The notes: generated by a model not told the origin, from the sequence alone. Shown: positions 30,247 to 40,341, numbered from the stretch's first letter. The stretch: 64,000 nucleotides of DNA from Gallionella sp. (GCA_028710525.1 JAQTTY010000003.1:62001-126000), one strand, 5' to 3'. Made by a program: numbers and translations.

Positions 30247-32814
30247 TTACTCCGCCACCCTCATCGCAATATGCGCCAACGCTTCATCGACTTGATCGAT
30301 CAGCACCAGACACAAATCTCCAGATTGCAAATCAGCCAAAGCGGTATCAATCGCCAAGAACTCACCGGTGATCTCAATGATCTTTTTGGCACGTTTAGCA
30401 TGGACCAAACCTTGTTGCAGCAACACCAAAACCTCACCCTCTTCGCGGCCACGCTGACATTGGTCTTGGTACAGGATGATCTCGTCGAACACGTCACCTA
30501 ATATCTCAGTCTGTCGGCGTATATCTTCATCGCGCCTATCACCTGCACCACTGATCACCACCACGCGTTTTTTGGCGGGGATGCTTTCGATGGCGGGTAC
30601 TAATGCCAAGATGGCATCGGGATTATGGCCGTAGTCGGCGATGACGTTTGCACCACGATAGTCGAAGAAGTTAAAGCGACCAGGAGCCGTTTGTGCATCA
30701 TTTACAAAGGTCGCAGCGCCTTGGCATATCGTGTCCCACGCCACACCGTGACCCCACATCGCGGCGATGGCGGCCATGGCGTTCTCGATCTGAAAACCTA
30801 TGGTGCCGTTGCGTGTGATGGGGATATTGGCCAAAGGCACACGCAAGGATGCGTTGCCCTTGGTCGCGACGATATCGGCACCATCCACATAAACGACGCG
30901 GCAACCCTGTGCGCGATGAGTGGCCATCACGGGATGATGGCGATCACGCGCGAAGAAAATCACCGAGCCGGGACAGCTGTCGCGCATCTTTACACACATG
31001 GGGTCGGTAGCATTAAGTACAGCTACGCCGTGCGGTGCGACGTTCTGCACCACCACACGTTTCACCACCGCCAGGTCTTCCACGGTGCTGATGTAATTCA
31101 AACCTAGATGATCGCCCATACCGATATTGGTCACCACTGCGACATCACAGCGATCGAACGCCAAGCCCTCACGCAGCACACCACCGCGCGCGGTCTCGAA
31201 CACTGCTGCGTCAACATCTGGATGCATCAACACGTTGCGTGCGCTCTTAGGCCCGCTGCAGTCACCGGTGTCGATGCGCTTGCCTTGGATATACACGCCA
31301 TCAGAGTTGGTCATGCCGACGCGCAGTCCTCGTGTAGTAAGGATGTGCGCAATGAGGCGTACCGTGGTGGTCTTGCCATTGGTACCTGCGACGGTGATGA
31401 GAGGTATACGACCGTTCTGACCAGGCTCAAACATGCTGGCGACTATCGCCTCACCGACCGGACGACCTTTGCCATAAGAGGGCTGCAGATGCATACGCAG
31501 CCCGGGTGCAGCATTCACTTCCACGATGCCGCCTCCTTGCTTGTCCAGCGGGCGCAATACTGTGTCGCACATCACATCCACACCACAGATATCGAGTCCT
31601 ATCATCTGTGCCGCTGCCACAGCACTCGCCGCCATCTCGGGATGTACGTCGTCAGTGACATCGGTCGCGGTACCACCAGTGCTCAGGTTGGCATTGTTGC
31701 GCAATACCACACGTGCCCCCATATCCGGAACTGAATCCACGGTGTAGTTCTGCACCGCCAGCCTTGCGACTGCGATAGCATCCAAACGGATCTTGGTCAG
31801 ACTGGTGGCGTGCCCAGAACCGCGCTGCGGATCGGTATTCACCTGCTCGACCAGCTCGCGCACGGTATGCACGCCGTCACCTATGACGGTAGGTGGATCA
31901 CGTCTTGCCGCGGCCACCAGATGATTGCCTATTACTAGGAAGCGGAAGTCGCTACCTGGGATAAAACGCTCCACCATCACCTCGTCGCTGATCAGTAAGG
32001 CAGATTGATAGGCTGTTTGGAGATGTTCACGACTCATGATGTTGACGGTCACACCTTTTCCTTGATTGCCGTCTATAGGCTTCACCACCACAGGTGCACC
32101 AATCTCGCACATCGCCGCCCAAGCATCATCGAAACTACTGACTGGACGTCCTATCGGCACAGGCACACCGGCGGCATCTAGCAGCTTCTTAGTTAGCTCT
32201 TTGTCCTGCGCGATGGCTTCGGCGATCGCACCGCTGCGATCAGTCTCGGCAGCTTGGATACGACGCTGTTGGCTGCCCCAACCGAACTGCACCAGACTCC
32301 CCTGAGTGAGGCGGCGATAAGGAATACCACGAACTAAGGCAGCATCAACGATGGCTCCGGTGCTGGGCCCCAAACGTACATCTTCATCCAACTCTTTGAG
32401 TTCAGCTAAGGCGGCAGCCAGATCGAAAGGGGTATCGTCACTGGCGGACTGGCACAATTGCAAAGCCAAAGTAAAAGCACGACGACCAACTTCCTCTTCG
32501 CTGTATTCGATCACTACTTGAAACACGCCCTGCTGTTGAGTCGCGGTGGTACGACTGAAAGTCACGGGGCAACCGGCTTGCGCCTGTAGGCCCAAGGCGG
32601 CCAGTTCCAAGGCGCGTGCCATCGGTACGGCTTCGGCGTGACCGTTCAATTGCAACAACCCGATCTGCGGAAAGCGCGCACGCAAACGCGCCTCATATCC
32701 GCTCAGTTGCGCGATATTGCATTCCGCCTCACTGCAAGCAACGATAGTTTCTATGGCAGTGTGGCGACTCCACAGATTAGGGCCGCGCAGTGCGCGGGTA
32801 CGAGAAACGTCCAT
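30247..32814 (-). CDS. cphA: Cyanophycin synthetase
   Basis: Polymerises aspartate and arginine into cyanophycin granules using ATP. 855 residues with the three expected parts: an N-terminal domain beginning ALRGPNLWSRH, an ATP-grasp domain (about 210-470; conserved GPSTGAIVDAA and KPIDGNQGKGV), and a Mur-ligase-like domain with the P-loop GTNGKTTTVR near residue 480 and later motifs YGHNPDA and SGAGDRRDED. Both ATP sites look intact, so it should be active. RBS AGGAA precedes the ATG. It lies 16 bp downstream of a CphA-like paralogue in the same orientation. Confidence 0.94.
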   Translation of the reverse strand: MDVSRTRALRGPNLWSRHTAIETIVACSEAECNIAQLSGYEARLRARFPQIGLLQLNGHAEAVPMARALELAALGLQAQAGCPVTFSRTTATQQQGVFQVVIEYSEEEVGRRAFTLALQLCQSASDDTPFDLAAALAELKELDEDVRLGPSTGAIVDAALVRGIPYRRLTQGSLVQFGWGSQQRRIQAAETDRSGAIAEAIAQDKELTKKLLDAAGVPVPIGRPVSSFDDAWAAMCEIGAPVVVKPIDGNQGKGVTVNIMSREHLQTAYQSALLISDEVMVERFIPGSDFRFLVIGNHLVAAARRDPPTVIGDGVHTVRELVEQVNTDPQRGSGHATSLTKIRLDAIAVARLAVQNYTVDSVPDMGARVVLRNNANLSTGGTATDVTDDVHPEMAASAVAAAQMIGLDICGVDVMCDTVLRPLDKQGGGIVEVNAAPGLRMHLQPSYGKGRPVGEAIVASMFEPGQNGRIPLITVAGTNGKTTTVRLIAHILTTRGLRVGMTNSDGVYIQGKRIDTGDCSGPKSARNVLMHPDVDAAVFETARGGVLREGLAFDRCDVAVVTNIGMGDHLGLNYISTVEDLAVVKRVVVQNVAPHGVAVLNATDPMCVKMRDSCPGSVIFFARDRHHPVMATHRAQGCRVVYVDGADIVATKGNASLRVPLANIPITRNGTIGFQIENAMAAIAAMWGHGVAWDTICQGAATFVNDAQTAPGRFNFFDYRGANVIADYGHNPDAILALVPAIESIPAKKRVVVISGAGDRRDEDIRRQTEILGDVFDEIILYQDQCQRGREEGEVLVLLQQGLVHAKRAKKIIEITGEFLAIDTALADLQSGDLCLVLIDQVDEALAHIAMRVAE

Positions 32815-32830
32815 GTGGGTTCCTGACTCT

Positions 32831-34984
32831 CTATACGGTAAGGGATGAGGGGATATAAGTCTCTAGACCGGCGCGCATCAACGCGGGCGCGACCTGCAAA
32901 GACCAAGCGACTGCAACGGCCGCCAAAATATTTTCCAGCTGTTGCTTATCCAGCGACTCTCCCAACATGGGAATGCGCGTCAGTGTAATGAGGCTCTGTT
33001 CGTTCGCGCCCGTACACAAAAGGATAATGTCATCACGTAGCGTCACCGCACGTCCACCCTGAGCTAGGTGCTCAGCAAGTATTGCCGCATCGTGCGCGAA
33101 ATACATCACTTCGCCATCGCAATACTCAGCCATCCCAGCCACCAGTGCATCGCCCGCGTTAAGCACCGCGACACCACTGTCCAGCACTACGTCGATCTGA
33201 GTGCGCAACACATTGCAGACTTGGTCGGCTTCTTCTATATAGCACTCGCCATAGTGGTGTTCAGGAGCGAGATTGGTTACGACCCCAACTTTACAGCGGT
33301 CGTAACCCAGACCTTCATTAAGGATATTAGCGATGCTGTTCTCTATCACTGCAACCTCAACGTTGCGATTGAGAAATACCTTCTGTGCTGCAGCCCAAGT
33401 GGCGCAATCACGTGTGTCCTGTACTTTCCCAGCGAAAGCCAGACCAGCACTGCAAGCTAGGCCTACATGCTGTCCGGTCAAAGCCAATAATTGGGCAACC
33501 AGTTGCGCTACCTGAGTCTTGCCATAACTGCCGCAGATACCGACCACGGGGATACGCCCATCGTCTTCAGCAGAGAATAGATTATCAACGATGGCTTTAC
33601 CGACTGGACGTGGCTGACCTTGCTCCGGCTTGAGATGCATGAGCAGTCCCGGCCCAGCATTGATCTCGACGATGGCTGCATCCTGTTCTGCCAATGGACG
33701 AGAAATGTCTTCAGCAACCATATCCACACCGGCGATGTCCAGCCCGATGATGCGTGCTGCGAGCGACACCATCGCGGCGACTTCAGGATGGACCTCATCG
33801 GTGACGTCGATGGCCACATTGCCATTGCGCACCACTAATACAGACTTGCCCGCTGCAGGCACGGAGTCGGACTTATATCCCTGGCGCTCGATCTCCAGTT
33901 TGGACACCGGATTACTTTCAAGATCGATGAGGTCGAGTGGAAACTCTTCGGCTGTGCCGCGGCGTGGATCGATGTTGAGTTGCGCATCCACCAGTTGTTG
34001 CAGGGTGGATTTACCATCCCCAGTGACTCTGGCTTGTTCTCCCTTGGCCGCTGCGGCGAGTTTGCCACCCACAACCAATAAACGATGTTCATTACCGCGC
34101 ACATAGCGCTCCACGATGACTTCGCTGCCTTCTGCATCTGCCACCGCGTAAGCAGCTTCCACTTCCGCACGGGTCATCAGTTCGGTCGACACGCCACGCC
34201 CATGATTACCATCAGAAGGTTTAACGACCACAGGTACGCCTATGTCTTCTGCCGCATCCCAAGCATCTGCGGGACTTTCCACCACACGCCCCTCAGGCAC
34301 TGGAACACCGCAGGCGCTCAACAGGCTCTTGGTCAGATCTTTATCGCGCGAGATGGTCTCAGCAATAGCACTAGTCTGATCTGTCTCAGCAGTCCAGATA
34401 CGGTGCTGTCTGATGCCATAACCCAATTGCACTAGATTGCCTTCGTTCAAACGGATAGAAGGAATACCACGCTCAGTGGCAGCATCGACGATACAAGCGG
34501 TACTGGGCCCTAGACAGAGGTCATCGACCATGTCACGCAAGGCTGCGACCGTAGCCGCAACGTCATAATCCTTACCCTGCATCGCAGCCATGATCAGATC
34601 GCGGCCAGCATGCAAAGCAGCGCGACTGACTTGCTCGTTGCGCGAACGCACGACTACCTTATATACACCGCGCTCTCCGGTACTGCGCGCCTTGCCAAAA
34701 CCGCTCTGCATCCCCGCAAGGTTCTGCAGTTCTATGGTGACATGCTCAAGTATATGTCCCGGCCAGGTTCCTTCTTTCAAGCGTTGCAAGAAGCCGCCAC
34801 GCTCCCCTATGCCGCAGCGATGCTCGATCAGGGCGGGGAGTAAAGCGGTGAGACGCTCGTAATAGCCCGGGATGGTGTTAGAGGGAGAATCTTCCAATTC
34901 TCCAATATCCAGCCAGACTTCAAGAACCGGACGGTAGGTCCAGATGTTAGGGCCGCGCAACGGCAGAATATTAAGGAACTTCAT
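32831..34984 (-). CDS. CphA-like cyanophycin synthetase paralogue with shortened Mur-ligase domain (CphA')
   Basis: 717 residues, homologous along its length to the neighbouring CphA: LRGPNIWTYRP at the N-terminus, GPSTACIVDAA and KPSDGNHGRGV in the ATP-grasp part. The Mur-ligase P-loop is altered to GSYGKTQVA (the standard TNGKTT core is lost) near residue 483, and the protein ends about 140 residues short of CphA, lacking the substrate-binding C-terminal lobe. It is known that betaproteobacteria often carry such a second synthetase beside cphA. It may extend or prime the polymer, or support CphA; its exact reaction is unproven. Confidence 0.85.
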   Translation of the reverse strand: MKFLNILPLRGPNIWTYRPVLEVWLDIGELEDSPSNTIPGYYERLTALLPALIEHRCGIGERGGFLQRLKEGTWPGHILEHVTIELQNLAGMQSGFGKARSTGERGVYKVVVRSRNEQVSRAALHAGRDLIMAAMQGKDYDVAATVAALRDMVDDLCLGPSTACIVDAATERGIPSIRLNEGNLVQLGYGIRQHRIWTAETDQTSAIAETISRDKDLTKSLLSACGVPVPEGRVVESPADAWDAAEDIGVPVVVKPSDGNHGRGVSTELMTRAEVEAAYAVADAEGSEVIVERYVRGNEHRLLVVGGKLAAAAKGEQARVTGDGKSTLQQLVDAQLNIDPRRGTAEEFPLDLIDLESNPVSKLEIERQGYKSDSVPAAGKSVLVVRNGNVAIDVTDEVHPEVAAMVSLAARIIGLDIAGVDMVAEDISRPLAEQDAAIVEINAGPGLLMHLKPEQGQPRPVGKAIVDNLFSAEDDGRIPVVGICGSYGKTQVAQLVAQLLALTGQHVGLACSAGLAFAGKVQDTRDCATWAAAQKVFLNRNVEVAVIENSIANILNEGLGYDRCKVGVVTNLAPEHHYGECYIEEADQVCNVLRTQIDVVLDSGVAVLNAGDALVAGMAEYCDGEVMYFAHDAAILAEHLAQGGRAVTLRDDIILLCTGANEQSLITLTRIPMLGESLDKQQLENILAAVAVAWSLQVAPALMRAGLETYIPSSLTV

Positions 34985-35114
34985 CGGTTCTTTCTGATGA
35001 AAAGAGTGTAAGTATCAGATGATTCCTACACCGACCTGCACGACATGCAAGTTGGCGTTCCAGTTTATCAGACTGCCATGTAAAATCGTTCGGTCTAAGT
35101 AAAACATAATCCCT

Positions 35115-37373
35115 GTGAACCCCTCTGCTACACCTACGGCCATACCACCCCACTGGCAGAACTTGGTTCATACCGGTGTGCCCGATTCCGAACCCGTATT
35201 GAATAGTCTAGAACTTGATCTGGATGTAGACCTGCATTTCAAACACAGCTTGCTGCTACTCACCAGCCAAGGTCTGCTGTGTTTGGACGCTTTAGGTCAG
35301 ATTAAGCCTTTTCCTTATCAAAACGGAAGTGCGCTACGCCAGCATGACCATGCGGGTCTGGGCACCCTGACCCTCTTCCTTGGTGAGACCCGCATCGCGT
35401 TCTGGCGCTACACCTTGTCGTTAGATCCGGCTGTGCAGCGATTCATCCACCAGTTCGATAGGCTACGTGACAGCTCGACCAGCGGGCTCCCGTTAGTACC
35501 CGAAGTGCAAGCGTGCTGCGAACAGTGCGGAGCAGATCTGCTGGAAGGACATTGCCCGCAATGTGATAACGCCGAAGAGCGTCCACCCTCAACTTGGACA
35601 CTGCTAAGACTATGGCGCTTCGCCCGACCTTATCGCTGGCAGTTGCTGTCGGGATTCTTGTTGATGCTAGCCTCCACCGCCGCGACCCTAGTCCCGCCCT
35701 ATCTGACTATGCCGCTGATGGACAAGGTGCTGATTCCCTATCAGAACGGTACGCCCATCGATACGATCACAGTAAGCTGGTTACTGGCCGGCCTATTCGG
35801 ATCTGCCATGATGGCTTGGGGACTGGGATGGGCCAAAACCTATATCTTGGCGTTGGTCTCCGAGCGCATAGGCGCAGACCTGCGTACCGAGACCTATGAA
35901 CATCTGCTTAAACTCTCGCTGGAATATTTTGGTGGCAAACGCACTGGCGACCTGATGGCTCGTATAGGTTCAGAGTCAGACCGCATCTGTGTTTTCCTAT
36001 CCTTGCATCTGCTGGATTTCGCGACCGATTTACTGATGATCGCGATGACCGCAGCGATATTGATCTCCATCAATCCCTGGCTAGCACTTGTCACACTGTT
36101 ACCGTTACCCATCATCGCTTGGATGATACATAAGGTACGCGACAAGCTACGCACCGGCTTCGAGAAGATAGACCGCGTCTGGTCGCAAGTGAGTAATGTG
36201 TTGGCCGACACCATACCCGGCATACGCGTGGTCAAAGCCTTTGCCCAAGAAGACCGCGAAGCGACCCGCTTCCGCGCAGCCAACGCGAGCAATCTGCAAG
36301 TCAACGACCACATCAACAAGATATGGTCATTGTTCTCACCTAGTGTCACTTTGCTGACCGAGATCGGTTTGCTGGTGGTATGGGCCTTTGGTATCTGGCT
36401 GGTGTCGCGTGATCAGATCACCGTCGGTGTCCTGACTGCTTTCCTAGCCTATATCAGCCGCTTCTATGCTCGCTTGGACTCGATGAGTCGTATCGTCTCG
36501 GTCACACAAAAAGCCGCGTCCGGCGCGAAGCGTATCTTCGACATACTCGACCATGTCTCTAGCGTCCCTGAACCAACGAGCCCTACCCATCTTAATCAGA
36601 TCAGCGGTCGCATCACTTTGCGCGACGCGGGCTTCCGCTATGGCAACCGTGCGGTCATCAAAGGACTGAATCTGGATATTGCGCCCGGTGAAATGATAGG
36701 TTTAGTTGGTCACAGCGGTTCGGGCAAGAGCACTTTGGTGAACCTGATGTGTCGTTTCTACGATGTCTCGGAAGGCTCCATCAGCATAGACGGCGTCAAC
36801 ATCCGACAATTACCTATCGCAGAATATCGAGGCAATATCGGCTTGGTGTTACAAGAACCGTTCTTGTTCTTTGGCTCTATTGCCGAGAACATCGCCTACG
36901 GTAAACCCGATGCGAGCCGCGCCGAGATCGTCGCCGCAGCGCGCGCAGCGCATGCCCACGAATTCATCCTGCGCTTACCGCATGGCTATGATTCCTTGGT
37001 GGGCGAACGCGGCCACGGCTTGTCTGGCGGCGAGCGGCAGCGCATCTCCATCGCCCGAGCCCTACTGATAGATCCACGCATATTGATACTGGATGAAGCG
37101 ACCGCCTCAGTAGATACCGAGACTGAGAAAGAGATACAGAAGGCCTTAGATAATCTGGTGCAGGGCCGTACCACCATCGCCATCGCACATCGTCTGTCTA
37201 CCTTGCACAAAGCCGATCGCCTCGTGGTACTGGATAGAGGTGAAATCGTGGAGATTGGCAACCATGACGAGTTGATATCCAGACAAGGCGCTTATTACCG
37301 TTTGTATCTAGCACAGGCACGCAATGTCGACGCGGATATAGACGATAGAGCTGAAAATGAGGTGATCGTATGA
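35115..37373 (+). CDS. Cyanophycin-locus ABC exporter (fused permease-ATPase) with N-terminal domain and zinc ribbon
   Basis: 752-residue half-transporter. An N-terminal soluble domain (about 1-130) resembles the DUF1854 partner region and is followed by a zinc-ribbon-like CCEQCGAD/CPQCD pair (near residues 136-157), six transmembrane helices (about 170-450) and an ATPase domain with Walker A GHSGSGKST, signature LSGGERQR and Walker B ILILDEATAS. It should work as a dimer. Proteins of this type occur beside cphA/cphA' pairs in betaproteobacteria. Substrate unknown. It starts with GTG with no strong ribosome site; an alternative start is possible. Divergent from cphA'. Confidence 0.85.
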   Translation: MNPSATPTAIPPHWQNLVHTGVPDSEPVLNSLELDLDVDLHFKHSLLLLTSQGLLCLDALGQIKPFPYQNGSALRQHDHAGLGTLTLFLGETRIAFWRYTLSLDPAVQRFIHQFDRLRDSSTSGLPLVPEVQACCEQCGADLLEGHCPQCDNAEERPPSTWTLLRLWRFARPYRWQLLSGFLLMLASTAATLVPPYLTMPLMDKVLIPYQNGTPIDTITVSWLLAGLFGSAMMAWGLGWAKTYILALVSERIGADLRTETYEHLLKLSLEYFGGKRTGDLMARIGSESDRICVFLSLHLLDFATDLLMIAMTAAILISINPWLALVTLLPLPIIAWMIHKVRDKLRTGFEKIDRVWSQVSNVLADTIPGIRVVKAFAQEDREATRFRAANASNLQVNDHINKIWSLFSPSVTLLTEIGLLVVWAFGIWLVSRDQITVGVLTAFLAYISRFYARLDSMSRIVSVTQKAASGAKRIFDILDHVSSVPEPTSPTHLNQISGRITLRDAGFRYGNRAVIKGLNLDIAPGEMIGLVGHSGSGKSTLVNLMCRFYDVSEGSISIDGVNIRQLPIAEYRGNIGLVLQEPFLFFGSIAENIAYGKPDASRAEIVAAARAAHAHEFILRLPHGYDSLVGERGHGLSGGERQRISIARALLIDPRILILDEATASVDTETEKEIQKALDNLVQGRTTIAIAHRLSTLHKADRLVVLDRGEIVEIGNHDELISRQGAYYRLYLAQARNVDADIDDRAENEVIV

Positions 37374-37840
37374 GCGGGCTAGAACTTCAACTGCAGCGTG
37401 ATCCGTCCGGACAATTGATCTACACGGATGCAGCAGGCAATGAACACCACAATGTACATGTGGTGCGAGCCTATCCTATCTCTGCTCCCGACGAGGGTAT
37501 CTCGTTGCTGGGAGATGATGGACATGAACTGATTTGGATAGCAACGCTGACCGGGCTCAGTGCAAGCAGTCGGATAATCGTGGAAACCGAATTGGCGACT
37601 CGTGAATTCATGCCCAAGATAGCCAGCCTCAAATCGGTGAGCAGCTATGCCACGCCCAGCGTTTGGAAGATCACGACGGACCGAGGCGACACAACATTAA
37701 CGCTCAAGGCGGAGGACCATATACGCCGACTGAACGACACCGCACTATTGATTACTGACAGTCAGGGTATCTCATTTCTAATTGCGGATAGCGCCAAGCT
37801 GGATAGACACAGCAAAAAGCTGCTGGACAGATTCTTGTGA
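37370..37840 (+). CDS. DUF1854 family protein of the cyanophycin locus
   Basis: 156-residue soluble protein with the DUF1854 pattern: an N-terminal segment with HVVRAYPISAPDEGISLLGDDG, a central WIATLTGLS, and a C-terminal DRGDTTLTLKAEDHIRR. It overlaps the ABC transporter stop by 4 bp (ATGA), so the two are made together. Families of this kind are found almost only beside cyanophycin synthetase and this ABC transporter; a shared role in cyanophycin metabolism is inferred from context. Confidence 0.85.
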   Translation: MSGLELQLQRDPSGQLIYTDAAGNEHHNVHVVRAYPISAPDEGISLLGDDGHELIWIATLTGLSASSRIIVETELATREFMPKIASLKSVSSYATPSVWKITTDRGDTTLTLKAEDHIRRLNDTALLITDSQGISFLIADSAKLDRHSKKLLDRFL

Positions 37841-37914
37841 GGGTGTGAGTAGACTTGCCCTAGACCTAGAATCGGAATAGTCTGAAGGCACACAATAGAA
37901 GACAGGAGGGCATC

Positions 37915-38088
37915 ATGGATCCATCCTACATTCAACCCGAGACAGAAGTGCTGACTTGCGAAGTGTGCCGCAAGGAGGTGCCGTTCTCATCAGCAGTTAC
38001 ACCAGAGATTGAAGACTATGTAGCCCATTTCTGCGGGCTAGACTGCTACGAGCAGTGGAAGAAAGATAGTCCCCCACCCACCCGCTAA
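37915..38088 (+). CDS. Small zinc-finger-like protein (DUF3330-type)
   Basis: 57 residues, not long enough for most gene finders. AGGAGG lies seven bases before the ATG. It has two cysteine pairs, CEVC (near residue 15) and HFCGLDCYEQW, a treble-clef-like pattern typical of DUF3330-type small proteins. Probably binds one zinc ion. Function unknown; it is 74 bp downstream of the DUF1854 gene and could be part of that transcript. Confidence 0.75.
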   Translation: MDPSYIQPETEVLTCEVCRKEVPFSSAVTPEIEDYVAHFCGLDCYEQWKKDSPPPTR

Positions 38089-38119
38089 ACCACCACGACC
38101 ACAAGGCTGACTGACTCTT

Positions 38120-38458
38120 TTAGTTAGCCTTGTGTGCGTGCCGACTCAGAATAAAATCCGCAATCAGTTTCATCCAGATGGTGACACCGGCTACCGCGCT
38201 CCATTGCTGATAGTCGTAATACGCCATCACGATTCCAACTATCAGTATCACGATTATCGTGCCTGCCAATAGATTGATCGCCGCAGTGTAAGGTGCAAAC
38301 TTCTTCGGCTCGCTGGGAGACACCCCACGCTTCAAGGCCACCTCAGAAAAATCCCGTTTTATAGCGATGCGCCATGCTCGGCGCAACCAGAAGAACGAAA
38401 TCGGAAATAGTGCGATGAACAATACCCAAGTCATCGCAACGCTAATATCAAAAATCAT
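38120..38458 (-). CDS. Small two-helix membrane protein of unknown function
   Basis: 112 residues with two hydrophobic segments (about 5-27 and 60-82) separated by a basic cytoplasmic-looking loop (RRAWRIAIKRD). No recognised family. GGAGC lies before the ATG. It is downstream of the symporter gene, but a strong terminator lies only 13 bp before its start codon, so expression would need read-through or its own weak promoter. It ends beside an imperfect inverted repeat (38101-38134) shared with the convergent DUF3330-type gene. Confidence 0.6.
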   Translation of the reverse strand: MIFDISVAMTWVLFIALFPISFFWLRRAWRIAIKRDFSEVALKRGVSPSEPKKFAPYTAAINLLAGTIIVILIVGIVMAYYDYQQWSAVAGVTIWMKLIADFILSRHAHKAN

Positions 38459-38470
38459 AAATGCTCCAAT

Positions 38471-38499
38471 AAAAAACCCCGCCGGAATACGGCGGGGTC
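38471..38499 (-). terminator. Rho-independent terminator of the symporter operon
   Basis: On the minus strand a GC-rich stem CCCCGCC-GTATTCC-GGCGGGG is followed directly by six T residues. It lies 25 bp after the stop of the symporter gene. Confidence 0.88.
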
Positions 38500-38523
38500 A
38501 GTGTTACAGATCGTTCAATCTAC

Positions 38524-40332
38524 TTAGTGTGCGCCATCTACGGCTTTTGCGCCGCGTGGTGTACGTACAGCTTCAACCAGATGCTGGATATGCTCAGGTG
38601 GTTCTGGTGTGAACCTATCGACCGTGAAGGCTACGATAAAGTTAACCAAGGCACCCACTGCACCAAAAGCTTCAGGAGTGATACCGAAGAAGGAGTTTGC
38701 TCCACCAATCATAGGCAAGAAATCTGTGCCTTTGATGAAGAAGATACCCTTATGTGCGAACACATAGAACAGAGTGATGCTCAGGCCTGCCAACATACCG
38801 GCGATTGCGCCTTCCTTGTTCATCTTCTTACTGAAAATACCCATCATGATTGCTGGGAACAAGGAGCTCGCCGCAATACCGAAAGCCAAAGCAACAGTAC
38901 CTGCCGCGAACCCTGGAGGATTCAGACCCAGATAACCCGCTACGACGATAGACACAGCCATTGCAACCTTACCAGCCATCAACTCGCCCTTTTCACTGAT
39001 GTTAGGATTGAATACACCTTTGACCAGATCATGAGAGATTGCAGAAGAGATCGCTAACAACAGACCCGCCGCTGTAGACAACGCAGCAGCCAAGCCACCG
39101 GCAGCAACCAAAGCAATCACCCAGTTAGGCAACAATGCGATCTCAGGGTTAGCTAACACGATGATATCGGCGTTCACAGTCAACTCGTTACCCTTCCAAC
39201 CCGCTGCGTCGGCTTTAGCTTTAGCAACTTCGTTAGTGGTCTTGTCGTTGTAATACTGAATACGACCATCACCGTTCTTATCTTCGAATTTCAACAGACC
39301 AGTCTTTTCCCAACGCTGCATCCAATCTGGACGGTGTGCGTATTCGATCGCACTGTCAGCTGCATACACATCGGTATTCTGAGTGACTACACCTGGTGTG
39401 ATAGTACGCAACAGGTTCATCTTAGCCATACCCGCAACAGCAGGTGCTGTGGTGTACAGAATCGCGATGAAGACCAATGCCCAACCAGCAGATGAACGAG
39501 CATCTTTAACTGTAGGAACAGTAAAGAATCTCATGATCACGTGGGGCAAGCCAGCAGTACCGATCATCAAGGACAAGGTGTACACGAACATATTCAGCGT
39601 GCTACCTGCTGTCGTTGTAGTGTACTGACCAAAACCAAGATCAACCACGATGCTGTCCAGTTTCTGCAACAGAGAAACATCGGAACCAACCAAGTTAGAA
39701 CCCAGACCCAGTTGAGGGATAGGATTGCCAGTCAAGTGCATAGAGATGAAGATCGCGGGTACGGTGTACGCGAAGATCAACACGACATACTGAGCGACTT
39801 GAGTGTAAGTGATGCCCTTCATACCACCCATCACCGCGTACATGAACACGATACCCATACCAACATAGATACCAGTTTCACTGGATACGCCGAGGAAGCG
39901 GGAGAATGCCACACCCACACCTGTCATCTGGCCAATAACGTAAGTCAACGATGCTGTCAGAAGACACAACACCGCAACGGTAGAAGCAGACTTGGAGTAG
40001 AAACGGTCACCGATGAACTGAGGCACAGTGAACTTACCGAACTTACGCAAGTATGGTGCTAACAACAGCGCCAACAATACATAGCCACCTGTCCAACCCA
40101 TCAGGAACAGACCACCACCGTAACCCATGTTGGAGATCAGACCCGCCATGGAGATGAAGGAAGCGGCAGACATCCAGTCCGCAGCAGTCGCCATACCATT
40201 GATGCGCGGTCCTACACCACCACCTGCCACGTAAAATTCACTGGTACTACCAGCGCGCGCCCAGAAGGCGATACCGATGTAGAGCGAAAAACTCAGGCCC
40301 ACCACCAGATAGATAGTTGTTTGCAGATCCAT
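38524..40332 (-). CDS. Sodium/solute symporter (VC_2705 family, ActP-like)
   Basis: 602-residue transporter of the solute:sodium symporter family with about 13-14 transmembrane helices. The sodium-symporter signature region is seen near GWALVFIAILYTTAPAVAGMAKMN and FGIAASSLFPAIMMGIF. It has an extra hydrophilic insertion (about residues 315-380) containing DKNGDGRIQYY, which resembles a calcium-binding EF-hand-like loop, a hallmark of this subfamily. It follows the small DUF4212 subunit by 9 bp. The substrate is likely a small monocarboxylate such as acetate, by family resemblance only. Confidence 0.9.
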   Translation of the reverse strand: MDLQTTIYLVVGLSFSLYIGIAFWARAGSTSEFYVAGGGVGPRINGMATAADWMSAASFISMAGLISNMGYGGGLFLMGWTGGYVLLALLLAPYLRKFGKFTVPQFIGDRFYSKSASTVAVLCLLTASLTYVIGQMTGVGVAFSRFLGVSSETGIYVGMGIVFMYAVMGGMKGITYTQVAQYVVLIFAYTVPAIFISMHLTGNPIPQLGLGSNLVGSDVSLLQKLDSIVVDLGFGQYTTTTAGSTLNMFVYTLSLMIGTAGLPHVIMRFFTVPTVKDARSSAGWALVFIAILYTTAPAVAGMAKMNLLRTITPGVVTQNTDVYAADSAIEYAHRPDWMQRWEKTGLLKFEDKNGDGRIQYYNDKTTNEVAKAKADAAGWKGNELTVNADIIVLANPEIALLPNWVIALVAAGGLAAALSTAAGLLLAISSAISHDLVKGVFNPNISEKGELMAGKVAMAVSIVVAGYLGLNPPGFAAGTVALAFGIAASSLFPAIMMGIFSKKMNKEGAIAGMLAGLSITLFYVFAHKGIFFIKGTDFLPMIGGANSFFGITPEAFGAVGALVNFIVAFTVDRFTPEPPEHIQHLVEAVRTPRGAKAVDGAH

Positions 40333-40341
40333 GATTTCCCC

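Noticed and set aside
29570..30371. Several open frames encoding SDWLSGHPRQ-type peptides
   Set aside because: They lie within inverted repeat arms, occur on both strands in mirror fashion, and lack ribosome sites; repeat-derived, not genes.
38101..38134. Bidirectional terminator between the DUF3330-type gene and the small membrane protein
   Set aside because: The inverted repeat ACAAGGCT/AGCCTTGT is imperfect and there is no T-run on either side, so it was not listed as a terminator.
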